From Thioalbus denitrificans (GTDB taxonomy: Bacteria > Pseudomonadota > Gammaproteobacteria > DSM-26407), in contig NZ_QPJY01000008.1 of the NCBI RefSeq assembly GCF_003337735.1, positions 104,178 through 168,177 of the forward strand: DNA of 64,000 nt, given 5' to 3'. Position 1 is the first letter of the stretch. Each line of letters begins with the position of its first letter. Of the stretch, positions 12,687 to 21,362 are shown one piece after another. The translations under genes and the position numbers were made by a program. The notes under the pieces are model-generated. The model searched no databases and had not been told where the DNA came from. It saw only the letters and a program-made list of their open reading frames with translations.

Positions 12687-13220
12687 ATGACCGCAGCCGC
12701 CCTGAACCTGCCCGACTGGAGCCGTACCGGTCCGCTGACGCAAAACCGGCAGTGCCTGTTCGAGGCGCTGGTCCAGGCCCACGCCCGCGACCTGCATCGC
12801 TACGCCCTGTGGCTCTGCCACTGCCCCGACACCGCCCAGGACCTGGTGCAGGATACCCTCCTGCGCGCCTGGCGCGCCCTGGACAACCTGCGCGACATCG
12901 ACTCCGCCCGTCCCTGGCTGCTCACCATCCTGCGCCGCGAAAACGCGCGCCGCTTCGAGCGGCCCTGCCTGGAAATCTCCGACCCGGACATCCAGGCCTC
13001 CGCTCCCAGCGTCGATTGCGATACCCGCATCGAGGCGCTGGTGCTGCGCAATGCCCTCGCCCGTCTGGCGCCGGAGTACCGGGAGCCGCTGCTGATGCAG
13101 GTTCTGGAGGGTTTGAGCTATGCCGAGATCGCCACGCGGATGGAATTGAGCGAGGCGGCCGTGACCACCCGCCTGCACCGGGCCCGGCGCAAGCTGCTCG
13201 AACTGCTCGGTGAAGCCTGA
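12687..13220 (+). CDS. ECF-type RNA polymerase sigma factor
   Basis: A 177-residue sigma-70 family factor with only regions 2 and 4. Region 2 spans about residues 25-90 (DLHRYALWLCHCPDTAQDLVQDTLLRAW). Region 4 is near the C terminus with the helix-turn-helix SYAEIATRMELSEAAVTTRL (about 146-165). AAGGAG lies six bases before the ATG. No anti-sigma gene follows; instead a single-domain response regulator comes 35 bases downstream, and the two probably share a transcript. The PhyR/EcfG stress circuit of alphaproteobacteria also links a receiver to an ECF factor, but the receiver here lacks a sigma-like domain. Confidence 0.88.
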   Translation: MTAAALNLPDWSRTGPLTQNRQCLFEALVQAHARDLHRYALWLCHCPDTAQDLVQDTLLRAWRALDNLRDIDSARPWLLTILRRENARRFERPCLEISDPDIQASAPSVDCDTRIEALVLRNALARLAPEYREPLLMQVLEGLSYAEIATRMELSEAAVTTRLHRARRKLLELLGEA

Positions 13221-13255
13221 GCACCGGCGACGACATCCCCCGGAGGCGCACTCCC

Positions 13256-13672
13256 ATGACCCGCAATCTCCTCATCGTCGAAGACAACCCCGCCCTGGGC
13301 GTGATGCTCGGCTGGCAGCTGGAGGCCCAGGGATGGATCGTCCGCATCGCCCACGACTGCCGCGAGGCACTGGCGGCCATGCAGCGCGGACCCTATCGCC
13401 TGGTGCTGTTCGACTACCATCTGCCCGACGGCAACGGTCTGGACCTGTTCCGGCGCCTGCGCGGGCTGCAGCCCGGGCTCGAGGGTGTGCTGATGACCGG
13501 CGACCGCAGTGTGGAGCCGGCCGTGGAGACCATGGACGCCGGCGTGCGGGGAGTCCTGCGCAAGCCGGTGTGGACCGCGCAACTCGCCGCGTTGATGACC
13601 CGCATCCTGGATGGCCGCTACACGCCGGACAACCCCGGCCGGACCAGCCCGGCGGGCCGGGCTTCCGGATGA
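13256..13672 (+). CDS. Single-domain response regulator (receiver only)
   Basis: A 138-residue CheY-like receiver without an output domain. The acidic pocket is E9/D10, the phosphoacceptor D53 (LVLFDYHLPDGNG), with T81 and K103 as the conserved switch residues. The last 20 residues are an unstructured Gly/Pro/Ser tail. It follows the ECF sigma gene, and no histidine kinase is nearby. It probably acts by binding a partner, perhaps controlling the sigma factor; that is inference from position. Confidence 0.87.
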   Translation: MTRNLLIVEDNPALGVMLGWQLEAQGWIVRIAHDCREALAAMQRGPYRLVLFDYHLPDGNGLDLFRRLRGLQPGLEGVLMTGDRSVEPAVETMDAGVRGVLRKPVWTAQLAALMTRILDGRYTPDNPGRTSPAGRASG

Positions 13673-13714
13673 AGGTTGCGGTATAACTAACCGCACGGCC
13701 CGTTGGAGCGACAC

Positions 13715-15904
13715 ATGCCCAAGAATCTGTCCAGAGCCCTGGTCCTGCTGGTGGTCGCGGCGCTCATTGCCGCCTTCCTGATCCTGGATCTCCAGCACTA
13801 CCTGAGCCTGGACTACCTCAAGCAGCAGCAGGAGGCGTTCGAGGCGTTCCGCTCCCGGCACCCGGCGGCCAGCGTGGCCCTGTTCGCCGGCATCTACATC
13901 CTGGTCACGGCGCTCTCCCTTCCCGGCGCGGCGGTGATGACCCTCGCCGGCGCCGCCCTGCTCGGCTTCTGGACCGCCCTGGTGGTGGTCTCCATCGCCA
14001 GCACCATCGGCGCGACACTCGCCTTCATCGTGGCGCGCTTCCTGCTGCACGACGCGGTCCAGTCGCGCTTCGGCGACAAGCTGAAGGCCATCAACGAGGG
14101 GATCCGCCATGACGGCGCCTTCTATCTCTTCGGTCTGCGCCTGGTGCCCGTCTTTCCCTTCTTCGTCATCAACCTGGTGATGGGGCTGACCCCCATCCGC
14201 ACCCGCACCTTCTACTGGGTCAGCCAGCTGGGGATGCTCCCGGGCACCATCGTCTACGTCAACGCCGGCACGGCGCTCGGCAGGGTGGAGTCGGCCGGCG
14301 ACATCCTCTCGCCGGGCCTGCTGCTCTCCTTCACCCTCCTCGGCCTGTTCCCGCTCATCGCCAAGTGGCTGCTCGGGGCCTTCAAGCGCCGCCGCGCCCT
14401 GGCCGGCTGGCCCCGGCCGTCCCGCTTCGATTACAACCTGCTGGTCATCGGCGGCGGCTCGGCGGGCCTGGTGAGCGCCTATATCGCCGCGACGGTGAAG
14501 GCCCGGGTGGCGCTGGTGGAACGGCACCGCATGGGCGGCGACTGCCTCAACACCGGCTGCGTGCCCAGCAAGACCCTCATCCGCACCGCGCGCGTGCTCG
14601 ACGAGATCCGCCGCGCTCCCGAGTTCGGGCTGCGCGAGACCCGGGCGGAATTCGACTTCGCCGAGGTGATGGAGCGGGTCCGGAGCAAGATACGCCAGGT
14701 GGCGCCCCACGACTCGGCGGAGCGCTACACGGCGCTGGGCGTGGAGTGCATCCGCGGCGATGCGCGCCTGACCGGACCCTGGAGCGTGGAGGTGGACGGC
14801 CGTCCCCTGACCGCCCGCCGGATCATCATCGCCACCGGCGCCCGCCCCGCCGTGCCGAACCTGCCGGGCCTGAGGGACACCGATTTCCTCACCTCCGACT
14901 CCGTCTGGGACCTGCGCGAACGCCCCCGGCGACTGGTGGTCCTGGGCGGCGGCCCCATCGGCTGCGAGCTGGCCCAGGCCTTCGCGCGGCTGGGGAGCCA
15001 CGTGACCCTGGTGCAGCGCGGCCCGCGCCTGCTGCCGAAGGAGGATGCGGACGCCGCCGCAGCGGTGGCCGGACGCTTCGAGCGCGAGGGCGTCACCGTG
15101 CTCACCGGTCACGCCGCCCAGCGGGTGGACGCGGTGCGGAAAGTGCTCCTCTGCCGCCGGGGCGAGGCCGAGGTGGAGGTTCCCTTCGACCGCCTGCTGG
15201 TCGCCCTGGGGCGCACGCCCAACACCGCCGGGCTGGGGCTGGAGGCCCTGGGAGTGGAGTTGGCGCCGAACGGCGCCCTGCGCCCGGACGCCTTCATGCA
15301 GAGCAGCCTGCCCACCCTCTACTGCGCGGGCGACGTGGCCGGGCGCTGGCAGTTCACCCACACCGCCGCCCACCAGGCGTGGTACGCCGCGGTGAACGCC
15401 CTGTTCGGCGGACTCAAACGCTTCCGCCTGGACGACCGGGTGATTCCCTGGGCCACCTACACCGACCCGGAGGTGGGGCGCGTGGGGCTCAACGAGCAGG
15501 AGGCCCGCGAGCGGGGCATCCCGGTGGAGGTGACCACCTTCCACCTGGACGACCTGGATCGGGCCATCGTGGATTCGGAGGCGCAGGGCTTCGTGAAGGT
15601 GCTCACCAAGCCCGGTTCGGACCGTATTCTCGGCGCCACCATCGTCGGCGCCCATGCCGGCGAGCTGATTGCCGAGTTCGTGCTGGCCATGAAGCACAAC
15701 CTGGGACTCGGCAAAATCCTCGGCACCATCCACGTCTACCCGACCCTGATGGAGGCCAACAAGTACGCCGCCGGCGCCTGGAAGCGGGCCCACGCCCCGG
15801 AGCGCGCCCTGCGCTGGCTGGAACGCTACCACCGCTGGCGCCGCGGCGGTTCCGCGGCGCAGGCGCCACCCCGGCCGGCTGGACCGGATCAGCGGCCGCG
15901 TTGA
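13715..15904 (+). CDS. VTT/TVP38 membrane domain fused to FAD-dependent disulfide oxidoreductase
   Basis: A 729-residue two-part protein. Residues about 1-225 form a TVP38/TMEM64 (DedA-related VTT) membrane domain with the motif LRLVPVFPFFVINLVMG (about 141-157). From about residue 238 a full pyridine-nucleotide disulfide oxidoreductase follows: FAD site VIGGGSAGL, redox pair CLNTGC (C277, C282), NAD site VLGGGPIGCELA, second FAD site YCAGDVAG, and dimer domain ending HVYPTLMEANKY. It lacks the C-terminal Cys pair and the N-terminal metal-binding domain of mercuric reductase. Such fusions occur in other bacteria, but their substrate is not known to me. GGAG precedes the ATG at 13715. Confidence 0.85.
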   Translation: MPKNLSRALVLLVVAALIAAFLILDLQHYLSLDYLKQQQEAFEAFRSRHPAASVALFAGIYILVTALSLPGAAVMTLAGAALLGFWTALVVVSIASTIGATLAFIVARFLLHDAVQSRFGDKLKAINEGIRHDGAFYLFGLRLVPVFPFFVINLVMGLTPIRTRTFYWVSQLGMLPGTIVYVNAGTALGRVESAGDILSPGLLLSFTLLGLFPLIAKWLLGAFKRRRALAGWPRPSRFDYNLLVIGGGSAGLVSAYIAATVKARVALVERHRMGGDCLNTGCVPSKTLIRTARVLDEIRRAPEFGLRETRAEFDFAEVMERVRSKIRQVAPHDSAERYTALGVECIRGDARLTGPWSVEVDGRPLTARRIIIATGARPAVPNLPGLRDTDFLTSDSVWDLRERPRRLVVLGGGPIGCELAQAFARLGSHVTLVQRGPRLLPKEDADAAAAVAGRFEREGVTVLTGHAAQRVDAVRKVLLCRRGEAEVEVPFDRLLVALGRTPNTAGLGLEALGVELAPNGALRPDAFMQSSLPTLYCAGDVAGRWQFTHTAAHQAWYAAVNALFGGLKRFRLDDRVIPWATYTDPEVGRVGLNEQEARERGIPVEVTTFHLDDLDRAIVDSEAQGFVKVLTKPGSDRILGATIVGAHAGELIAEFVLAMKHNLGLGKILGTIHVYPTLMEANKYAAGAWKRAHAPERALRWLERYHRWRRGGSAAQAPPRPAGPDQRPR

Positions 15905-15940
15905 GCCGCTGGGGCCGCGCGGCCGCCGGCCCGCAGTGCC

Positions 15941-17284
15941 TCAGAAGTAGCGCAGATAGAGGTAGGCCGTGCTGATGAGGATGGAGAAGAGCATCAGCGG
16001 AAAGGCCATCAGCATGAAGGGCACGAAGCGGATGGGGTGCCCCGCCCGCTCGGCGAAGCCGGCCACCACCAGGTTCGCGCTCGCCCCCACCAGGGTGCCG
16101 TTGCCGCCGAGACAGGCGCCCAGCGCCAGGGACCACCACAGCGGCAGCAGCTCCTCGTGGCCGCCGAAGGTCGCCGCCATGGACTTGATGATCGGGATCA
16201 TGGTGGCCACGAAGGGGATGTTGTCCACCACCGCCGAGGCCAGGGCGGAAACCCACAGGATCGCCATGGCGGTGGTCTGGGGCACCCCCCCGGTCAGCGC
16301 CACCACCTGCTCCGCCAGCAGCCTGAGCAGCCCGGTGGAGTCCACCGCGTGGACCACCACGAACAGCCCCATGAAAAAGAACAGGGTCACCCACTCCACC
16401 TGGGAGAAGGCGGAGTGGACCCGGTGGGTCTGCTCCTCGGCCTTCACGCCGATGTTGGTGACCAGCAGCAGCACCGCCGCCCCGAACATGGCGATGCTCG
16501 CAGGCTCCTGGCCGATGGAGTGGGACAGCACGAACCCGATGATCACCAGCGCCAGCACCGCCAGCGCCTGGCGCAGCAGCCGCGGGTCGGTGATGGCCTT
16601 GCCCTCGTCGAAGTCCATCACCCGCTGGCGGTTCGCCTCGGAGGTGTGCAGCCGGCGCCCCCAGATGAGGTAGATGGGTACCATCGACGCCACCAGGATG
16701 ATGGGCACGACGGGCGCCAGGTTCCACAGGAAGTCGTTGAAGGTGAGCCGCACCGCCGAGCCGATCATGATGTTCGGCGGATCGCCGATGAGGGTGGCGG
16801 TGCCGCCGATGTTGGAGGCGAGAATCTCGCTGAACAGGAAGGGATAGGCCGGAACCTCCAGCTCCTCGGTGATGAGCAGGGTGACCGGGGCGATGAGCAG
16901 CACGGTGGTCACGTTGTCCAGCAGCGCGGACAGGATCGCGGTCACCACGGTCAGCATCACCAGGATGCCCCAGGGGCGGCCGTTCACCCGTTTCGCCGAC
17001 CAGATGGCCAGGTACTGGAAGATCCCCGACTTGCTGGTGATGGCCACGATCACCATCATCCCCGTGAGCAGCCCGAGGGTGTTGAAGTCCACCCCGCGCA
17101 GTGCCGCCTCCTGGGTGAGGACGCCGCCGAAGATCATCAGGCCCGCCGCGGTCAGCGCCACGATGGCCCGGTTGATGCGCTCGGTCATGATCACCACGTA
17201 GGTGAGGAAGAACACCACCGCCGCGAACCACTGCGGGTCGAGACCGAAGACGACCGTCGTCGCCATGTCACTGCCGGGCGTCAT
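15941..17284 (-). CDS. ArsB/NhaD/SLC13-type ion transporter
   Basis: A 447-residue membrane protein of the ion-transporter superfamily. The two re-entrant hairpins show as SALLDNVTTVLLIAPV with GGTATLIGDPPNI (first half) and SAVVDNIPFVATMIPI with GGNGTLVGASANLV (second half), the duplicated Asp-Asn and Gly-rich motifs of ArsB and NhaD proteins. A Na+/H+ antiporter or anion permease is plausible; arsenite is not indicated because no ars genes are near. GGAG precedes the ATG at 17284; the ATG six codons later has no ribosome site. Confidence 0.82.
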   Translation of the reverse strand: MTPGSDMATTVVFGLDPQWFAAVVFFLTYVVIMTERINRAIVALTAAGLMIFGGVLTQEAALRGVDFNTLGLLTGMMVIVAITSKSGIFQYLAIWSAKRVNGRPWGILVMLTVVTAILSALLDNVTTVLLIAPVTLLITEELEVPAYPFLFSEILASNIGGTATLIGDPPNIMIGSAVRLTFNDFLWNLAPVVPIILVASMVPIYLIWGRRLHTSEANRQRVMDFDEGKAITDPRLLRQALAVLALVIIGFVLSHSIGQEPASIAMFGAAVLLLVTNIGVKAEEQTHRVHSAFSQVEWVTLFFFMGLFVVVHAVDSTGLLRLLAEQVVALTGGVPQTTAMAILWVSALASAVVDNIPFVATMIPIIKSMAATFGGHEELLPLWWSLALGACLGGNGTLVGASANLVVAGFAERAGHPIRFVPFMLMAFPLMLFSILISTAYLYLRYF

Positions 17285-17305
17285 CTTGTGTACTCCGTCT
17301 CTCTT

Positions 17306-17556
17306 GGAGGTACGTTCAGAGCCCCCCGAAAGCACCAGGACAAGGCGCAGTGCACAGGCAATGGTTGTTCCCTTGTCAAGCGCTGCAACGCCGTCATGGC
17401 GCTTTCGGGGGGCTCCCTGCGGGCGAGCCGCTGGCCGGCCATCTGCGGCGTTGCGCTTGCTTGAAAGGGGGCCTGCCATTCCTGCGCAAGCGCGCCTTGC
17501 ATCTGACCGGCCAGCGACTCGCTGAATGGGCCTCCAAGAGTGGTGCAGTACACTAG
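17306..17556. repeat. Palindromic dispersed repeat with interleaved stems
   Basis: 17306-17355 is about 86% identical to 26473-26522. In the second copy GCAGTACACTAG follows at once, but here about 190 bases intervene before the same 12-mer at 17545-17556. The insert contains inverted pairs in interleaved order: 17377-17393 with 17446-17459, and 17423-17436 with 17509-17522. A perfect 15-bp pair also joins 17319-17333 to 17401-17415. The element overlaps the CBS gene stop codon. It is probably a non-coding mobile or structured repeat. Confidence 0.65.
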
Positions 17557-18032
17557 CAGAGCCCTCCGGCCACCTTCCGCAATACCTCCCAGTAGGAGAT
17601 CACACCCAGCAGCTGCCTGCTCCCGCGATCCACCACCGCGAGGCTGCTGCGGGTCTGGTAGAGTATCAGCAGGGTCTCCATCAGCAGCGTGTCCGGGTGC
17701 ACCACCCGGACCGTGGTGTCCATGTACTTGCTGACCGGATCGGCGGCCACCGCCCGCAGCCGGGCGGACATCTGCTCCAGGGTGTCGGAGACGTAGGGCG
17801 CGCTCTCCAGCCCGTGCTCCAGGGTCACGGCCCGGGGCAGCGAGAGGCGCAGCAGGCAGCCGATGCCGAACGCCCCCAGGTGGCGCCCATCCTCGTCCAC
17901 CACCTGCAGGTTGCGGTAGCGCCGCTGCATGATGTGGGATGCCGCCACCGCGACGGTATCCGTTTCCTTGAGCACCACCGGCTGGGTATTCATGACGGCG
18001 CTGGCCGTCATGGGTACGCTGTGGGCATTCAT
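17553..18032 (-). CDS. Tandem CBS-domain protein
   Basis: A 159-residue cytosolic protein made of a CBS pair. The first domain covers about residues 14-70 (MNTQPVVLKETDTVAVAASHIM, then GRHLGAFG) and the second about 98-155 (MDTTVRVVHPDTLLMETLLIL, then RQLLGVIS). Free-standing CBS pairs bind adenosine nucleotides and modulate a partner enzyme or channel. The partner is unknown; the transporter at 15941-17284 lies downstream on the same strand, beyond the palindromic repeat. GGAGGGG sits six bases before the ATG at 18032. Confidence 0.85.
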   Translation of the reverse strand: MNAHSVPMTASAVMNTQPVVLKETDTVAVAASHIMQRRYRNLQVVDEDGRHLGAFGIGCLLRLSLPRAVTLEHGLESAPYVSDTLEQMSARLRAVAADPVSKYMDTTVRVVHPDTLLMETLLILYQTRSSLAVVDRGSRQLLGVISYWEVLRKVAGGLC

Positions 18033-18447
18033 GGGACCCCTCCCGGGCAGGGGGCGGCAATCGCCCCGGCGATCGTGCACCGATTCACGCGCCCGCCGTT
18101 GCCGTCCCCGGCGTGCGGGCCTCCGCGCCTATGTGTATCACAGACGACCGCGCGCAGGCAGCCGCCGATGCATCGGGGCGGCCGCCTGCGTGCCGCCGGG
18201 AGGGAGGGGGAATTGCGTTGCGGAGCCGCCACCGGAATCGTGCGCGTGCGCTGCGCCGCCAGCGGCGGTGGCCGCAGAAGCCGGCGCGGGCTGATGACCG
18301 GGGATTGGGCGGCCTGGCGTGGAGTGTCGGGACCGCGGGAGAGGGCAACCGGCATCTTTCATCCCGGGAGCGGGACCCGATCGGTGTCAACCCACGGCCC
18401 GGGTTGGGGAAGCGGCGGGCCCCCGGCCCGCCGCTTCCCGGGCGGGC
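18033..18447. other. Gene-free stretch between CBS gene and LysM lipoprotein gene
   Basis: 415 GC-rich bases without a convincing reading frame. It should hold the promoter of the CBS gene (right of 18032) and the end of the lipoprotein transcript, where a strong hairpin lies. Confidence 0.6.
18409..18437 (-). terminator. GC-rich hairpin after the lipoprotein gene
   Basis: GAAGCGGCGGGC pairs perfectly with its complement across a 5-base loop, 11 bases beyond the lipoprotein stop codon. The stem is very stable but no U-run follows, so termination efficiency is uncertain. Confidence 0.55.
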
Positions 18448-19515
18448 CTACTGCCGGGCCTTGACCTTGTCCACGTAGGCCAGGGCCTCCTTGTGGTCCG
18501 GCTTGAGCTCCAGCGTCTTGTTCCACAGGGTCAGGGCGCTGTCCATCAGCTCCCGCTCGTACAGGGACAGGGCCATCCGGTGGTAGCGATCGGCGAGCTG
18601 AGCGTTGACGTTGGCCAGCTGGGTCCTGGCGGCGGCATGGTCCGGCTGCTGGGCGAGCACCTGCTCGAAGGTGGCGGCGGCATCATCGAGCTTGCCGTCC
18701 TGCAGCTGGGCCAGGCCCTGCTGGTAGAGCTGCCCGGCCCGCGCCGCGCCGCTCAGCGCCATGTAGCGCTGCGCCACCTCGGCATTGGTCCGATCCAGGA
18801 CCAGCGCCTTCTGCAGCAGCGCCTGGGCGCCCTGGACGTCACCGGAGGCGGCCAGGGCATCGGCCTGTTCGCTGTAGCAGCCCACCAGCCGCTCGCGGTC
18901 GGAGGCGGTCGGTGACTGCGCCATGCGCTGCTCGAGTTCCGGAATCCCGGCCGCGCAACCCTTGCCCGGCGTAGCGGCTGCGGCCGCTTTCGGAGCCGTC
19001 ACCGCCGCCGGTGCCGCCGCCTTCTTCGCAGCCGCCGGCGCGGCCGGCGCCTTGCCGGGGATGCGGAGCGTCTGCCCGGCCATGAGCCGCCCCGGATTGT
19101 CGAGCTGGTTGTAGCGGGCCAGGATGACGAACTTGTAGCGGTCGCCGAGATGCCGCCTGGCGAGCCGGGACAGCGAGTCGCCCGGCTGAATCGTGTAGCT
19201 GAAGTGCTCGCTGCCCAGGTCCTGCTCGGGATCGGCATCCAGCTGCGCCAGCAGGCTGGCCGCCCCCCAGTGGCCGGGCTCCAGCGCCAGAACGGCCTCG
19301 AGATCGGGACGCGCAGCCTCGTACTGGCCGGCCTGGAGCTGCTTCAGGGCGCGGTCGAGATGCTGGGAGGCATCCAGGCCCGAGGTGTCGGCCGCGGTCG
19401 CCTGGGTGGCTTCCGCGGGGGCCTGCGCGGTCTTGTCGGCCGCGGGCTGGAGGACCGCGCAGGCGCTCAGCGAGAGAACGAACGTGGTGACGATGACTGG
19501 ATTTCGAAGACGCAT
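18448..19515 (-). CDS. Lipoprotein with LysM and TPR repeats
   Basis: A 355-residue envelope protein. The signal peptide ends in the lipobox LSAC (about residue 19). A short TPR segment (about 50-95) precedes one LysM domain (about 106-150, YTIQPGDSLSRLARRHLGD), which binds peptidoglycan. An Ala/Pro/Lys-rich linker (155-190) leads to further TPR units to the C terminus. It probably links an outer-membrane-anchored scaffold to the cell wall. It is divergent from fumC; the CRP and FNR boxes lie nearer fumC. Confidence 0.82.
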   Translation of the reverse strand: MRLRNPVIVTTFVLSLSACAVLQPAADKTAQAPAEATQATAADTSGLDASQHLDRALKQLQAGQYEAARPDLEAVLALEPGHWGAASLLAQLDADPEQDLGSEHFSYTIQPGDSLSRLARRHLGDRYKFVILARYNQLDNPGRLMAGQTLRIPGKAPAAPAAAKKAAAPAAVTAPKAAAAATPGKGCAAGIPELEQRMAQSPTASDRERLVGCYSEQADALAASGDVQGAQALLQKALVLDRTNAEVAQRYMALSGAARAGQLYQQGLAQLQDGKLDDAAATFEQVLAQQPDHAAARTQLANVNAQLADRYHRMALSLYERELMDSALTLWNKTLELKPDHKEALAYVDKVKARQ

Positions 19516-19795
19516 GATCCGGGTTCCCTGGTTGGGGCGCCGGTCAGGGCGGTTCGGCGGCCGATGTGGGGGCTTCCGGTTCTTCGGTCTGGATTGCCTC
19601 GCCCGCGCGCACACCCGGCCCGAGGACAGTGGACGCCCCCCGGTACGGCGCTGCGGGCCTGCTCACGCAGCCCCCTGGTACACCTCGCCCGCTGCGCACA
19701 TTCCGGACTGGACATCCGCCGTTGCATCCGCGCCGAATTTCCGGAAGCCCCCAGCCTGCCAAATGCCGGGACCTGGCGCGTCAAATGTCAAAATA

Positions 19796-19811
19796 TGTGA
19801 CGGAGTTCACA
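19796..19811. promoter_or_regulatory. CRP/Vfr-type operator
   Basis: TGTGACGGAGTTCACA matches TGTGA-N6-TCACA exactly and is flanked by A/T as in the extended consensus. It lies about 150 bases before the fumC ATG and 280 bases before the divergent lipoprotein gene. Confidence 0.7.
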
Positions 19812-19839
19812 TTTAATCCCTTTTCCAGCCCAACAACAA

Positions 19840-19853
19840 TTGATGTGGATCAA
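19840..19853. promoter_or_regulatory. FNR/Anr-type operator
   Basis: TTGATGTGGATCAA matches the TTGAT-N4-ATCAA consensus with no mismatch. It is 106 bases before the fumC start and 28 bases from the CRP-type box, so oxygen control of fumC (and possibly of the divergent gene) is likely. Confidence 0.75.
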
Positions 19854-19958
19854 CGTCTGCAATGCCCCCCCCCTTGCCCTCCGCCCCGCCGGCGCGGCCC
19901 CCCGCCTTTCTATACTCAGGGAGGAAAAACCGGGAGCCTGCCGCCAGGGGGGACACAG

Positions 19959-21362
19959 ATGCGGGAACGGGAACGCTATCGGATAGAGCGGGACAGCCTC
20001 GGCGAGGTCCGGGTGCCGGAAGAGGCCCTCTACGGCGCGCAGACCCAGCGCGCCGTGGAGAACTTTCCCCTCGGCGATCGGGCCCTGCCGCCCCGCTTCA
20101 TCCATGCCCTGGGGCTCATCAAGGCCGCCGCGGCACGGGCCAACGCCGCCCTCGGCCGGCTCGAACCGGAGCGGGCGGCGGCCATCGCGGAGGCGGCCGA
20201 GGCGGTGGCGCGGGGCGAGCACGATCACCACTTTCCCGTGAGCGTGTTCCAGACCGGATCCGGCACCAGCAGCAACATGAACGCCAACGAGGTGATTGCC
20301 AGCCTCGCCGGGCGGCGCCTGGGTGGCCCGGTGCACCCCAACGACGAGGTGAACCGGGGCCAGAGCAGCAACGACGTCATTCCCACCGCCATCCACCTCG
20401 GCGCGGCCCTCGCGCTCCGGCAGCTGCTGCTGCCGGCCCTGGCGGAGCTGGCGGCGGGCGTGGAGCGGCGCGCCGGGGAGCTGGCCGGGGTGGTGAAGAC
20501 CGGGCGCACCCACCTGATGGACGCGCTGCCCCTCTCCCTGGGCCAGGAGCTTGGCGCCTGGGCCCAGCTGGTGCGTGCCGACATGGCGCGGTTCGAGGGC
20601 ATCATGCCGCGGCTCCTGCTGATCGCCCAGGGCGGCACGGCCGTGGGCACCGGGCTCAACGCCCACCCCGGCTTCGCGCGGCAATTCGCCGGGGAGCTGG
20701 CCCGCGCCACCGGGCTGCCCTTCCAGCCCGCCGCCGACGCCTTTGCGGCCATCTCCAGCCAGGACACGGCCGTGGAGCTCAGCGGCCTGCTGCGGGTGGC
20801 CTCCACCACCCTGGGCAAGATCGCCGAGGACCTGCGCTGGATGAACAGCGGGCCGCTGGCCGGACTGGGGGAGATCCGGCTGCCGGCCCTGCAACCCGGC
20901 AGCAGCATCATGCCCGGCAAGGTGAACCCCGTGATCCCGGAGGCGGTGCTGATGGCCTGCATCCAGGTGGCGGGCCGCGACCACGCCGTGGCCCTGGCCG
21001 GCCGCTCGGGCAACTTCCAGCTCAACACCATGCTGCCGCTCATCGCCGACAACCTGCTGCGGAGCATCGAGCTGCTCGCCGGCGCCGCCCGCCTGCTGGC
21101 GGAGAAGGCCATCGCCGGCTTCACCGTCGACCGGGAGCGCCTGGAGGCGGCGCTGGCCCGCAACCCCATCCTGGTCACCGCCCTGAACGAGCGCCTCGGC
21201 TACGAACAGGGCGCCGCCATCGCCAGGCGCGCCTACGCGGAAAAACGCCCCGTCCTGGACGTGGCCGCCGAGATGACAGACATTCCCCGCGACGAGCTCG
21301 CCCGCCTGCTCGATCCCGGGGCGTTGACCGGGACGCGGGTTGAAAAGGAAAAGGATGAATAG
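19959..21362 (+). CDS. fumC: Class II fumarate hydratase
   Basis: A 467-residue fumarase C, interconverting fumarate and malate in the TCA cycle without an iron-sulfur cluster. Visible are the N-terminal active-site region GSGTSSNMNANEVIA (about 106-120), the TGRTHLMDALPLSLGQE block containing the HMD-type loop, and the superfamily signature GSSIMPGKVNP at about 314-324. GGGGGG precedes the ATG at 19959. Upstream CRP and FNR boxes suggest catabolite and oxygen control. A degenerate copy of its 3' end lies at about 24136. Aspartase and argininosuccinate lyase share the signature but not the fumarase-type blocks. Confidence 0.94.
   Translation: MRERERYRIERDSLGEVRVPEEALYGAQTQRAVENFPLGDRALPPRFIHALGLIKAAAARANAALGRLEPERAAAIAEAAEAVARGEHDHHFPVSVFQTGSGTSSNMNANEVIASLAGRRLGGPVHPNDEVNRGQSSNDVIPTAIHLGAALALRQLLLPALAELAAGVERRAGELAGVVKTGRTHLMDALPLSLGQELGAWAQLVRADMARFEGIMPRLLLIAQGGTAVGTGLNAHPGFARQFAGELARATGLPFQPAADAFAAISSQDTAVELSGLLRVASTTLGKIAEDLRWMNSGPLAGLGEIRLPALQPGSSIMPGKVNPVIPEAVLMACIQVAGRDHAVALAGRSGNFQLNTMLPLIADNLLRSIELLAGAARLLAEKAIAGFTVDRERLEAALARNPILVTALNERLGYEQGAAIARRAYAEKRPVLDVAAEMTDIPRDELARLLDPGALTGTRVEKEKDE

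Noticed and set aside
12687..13672. PhyR-EcfG general stress system
   Set aside because: The receiver has no sigma-like domain and there is no NepR; the host does not look alphaproteobacterial.
13118..15832. Very long minus-strand open frame (904 codons) opposite the regulator and fusion genes
   Set aside because: It is antisense to three well-supported genes and is low-complexity (Gly, Gln, Ala, His), as expected of a GC-rich shadow frame. Other long antisense frames at 85-1887, 46933-52860 and 38351-42316 were rejected for the same reason.
13715..15904. Mercuric reductase (MerA)
   Set aside because: No N-terminal heavy-metal domain, no C-terminal Cys pair and no mer genes nearby; only the common disulfide-oxidoreductase core is shared.
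15941..17284. Arsenite pump ArsB
   Set aside because: No arsR, arsC or arsA nearby, and the duplicated motifs are shared with NhaD and other SLC13-type transporters.
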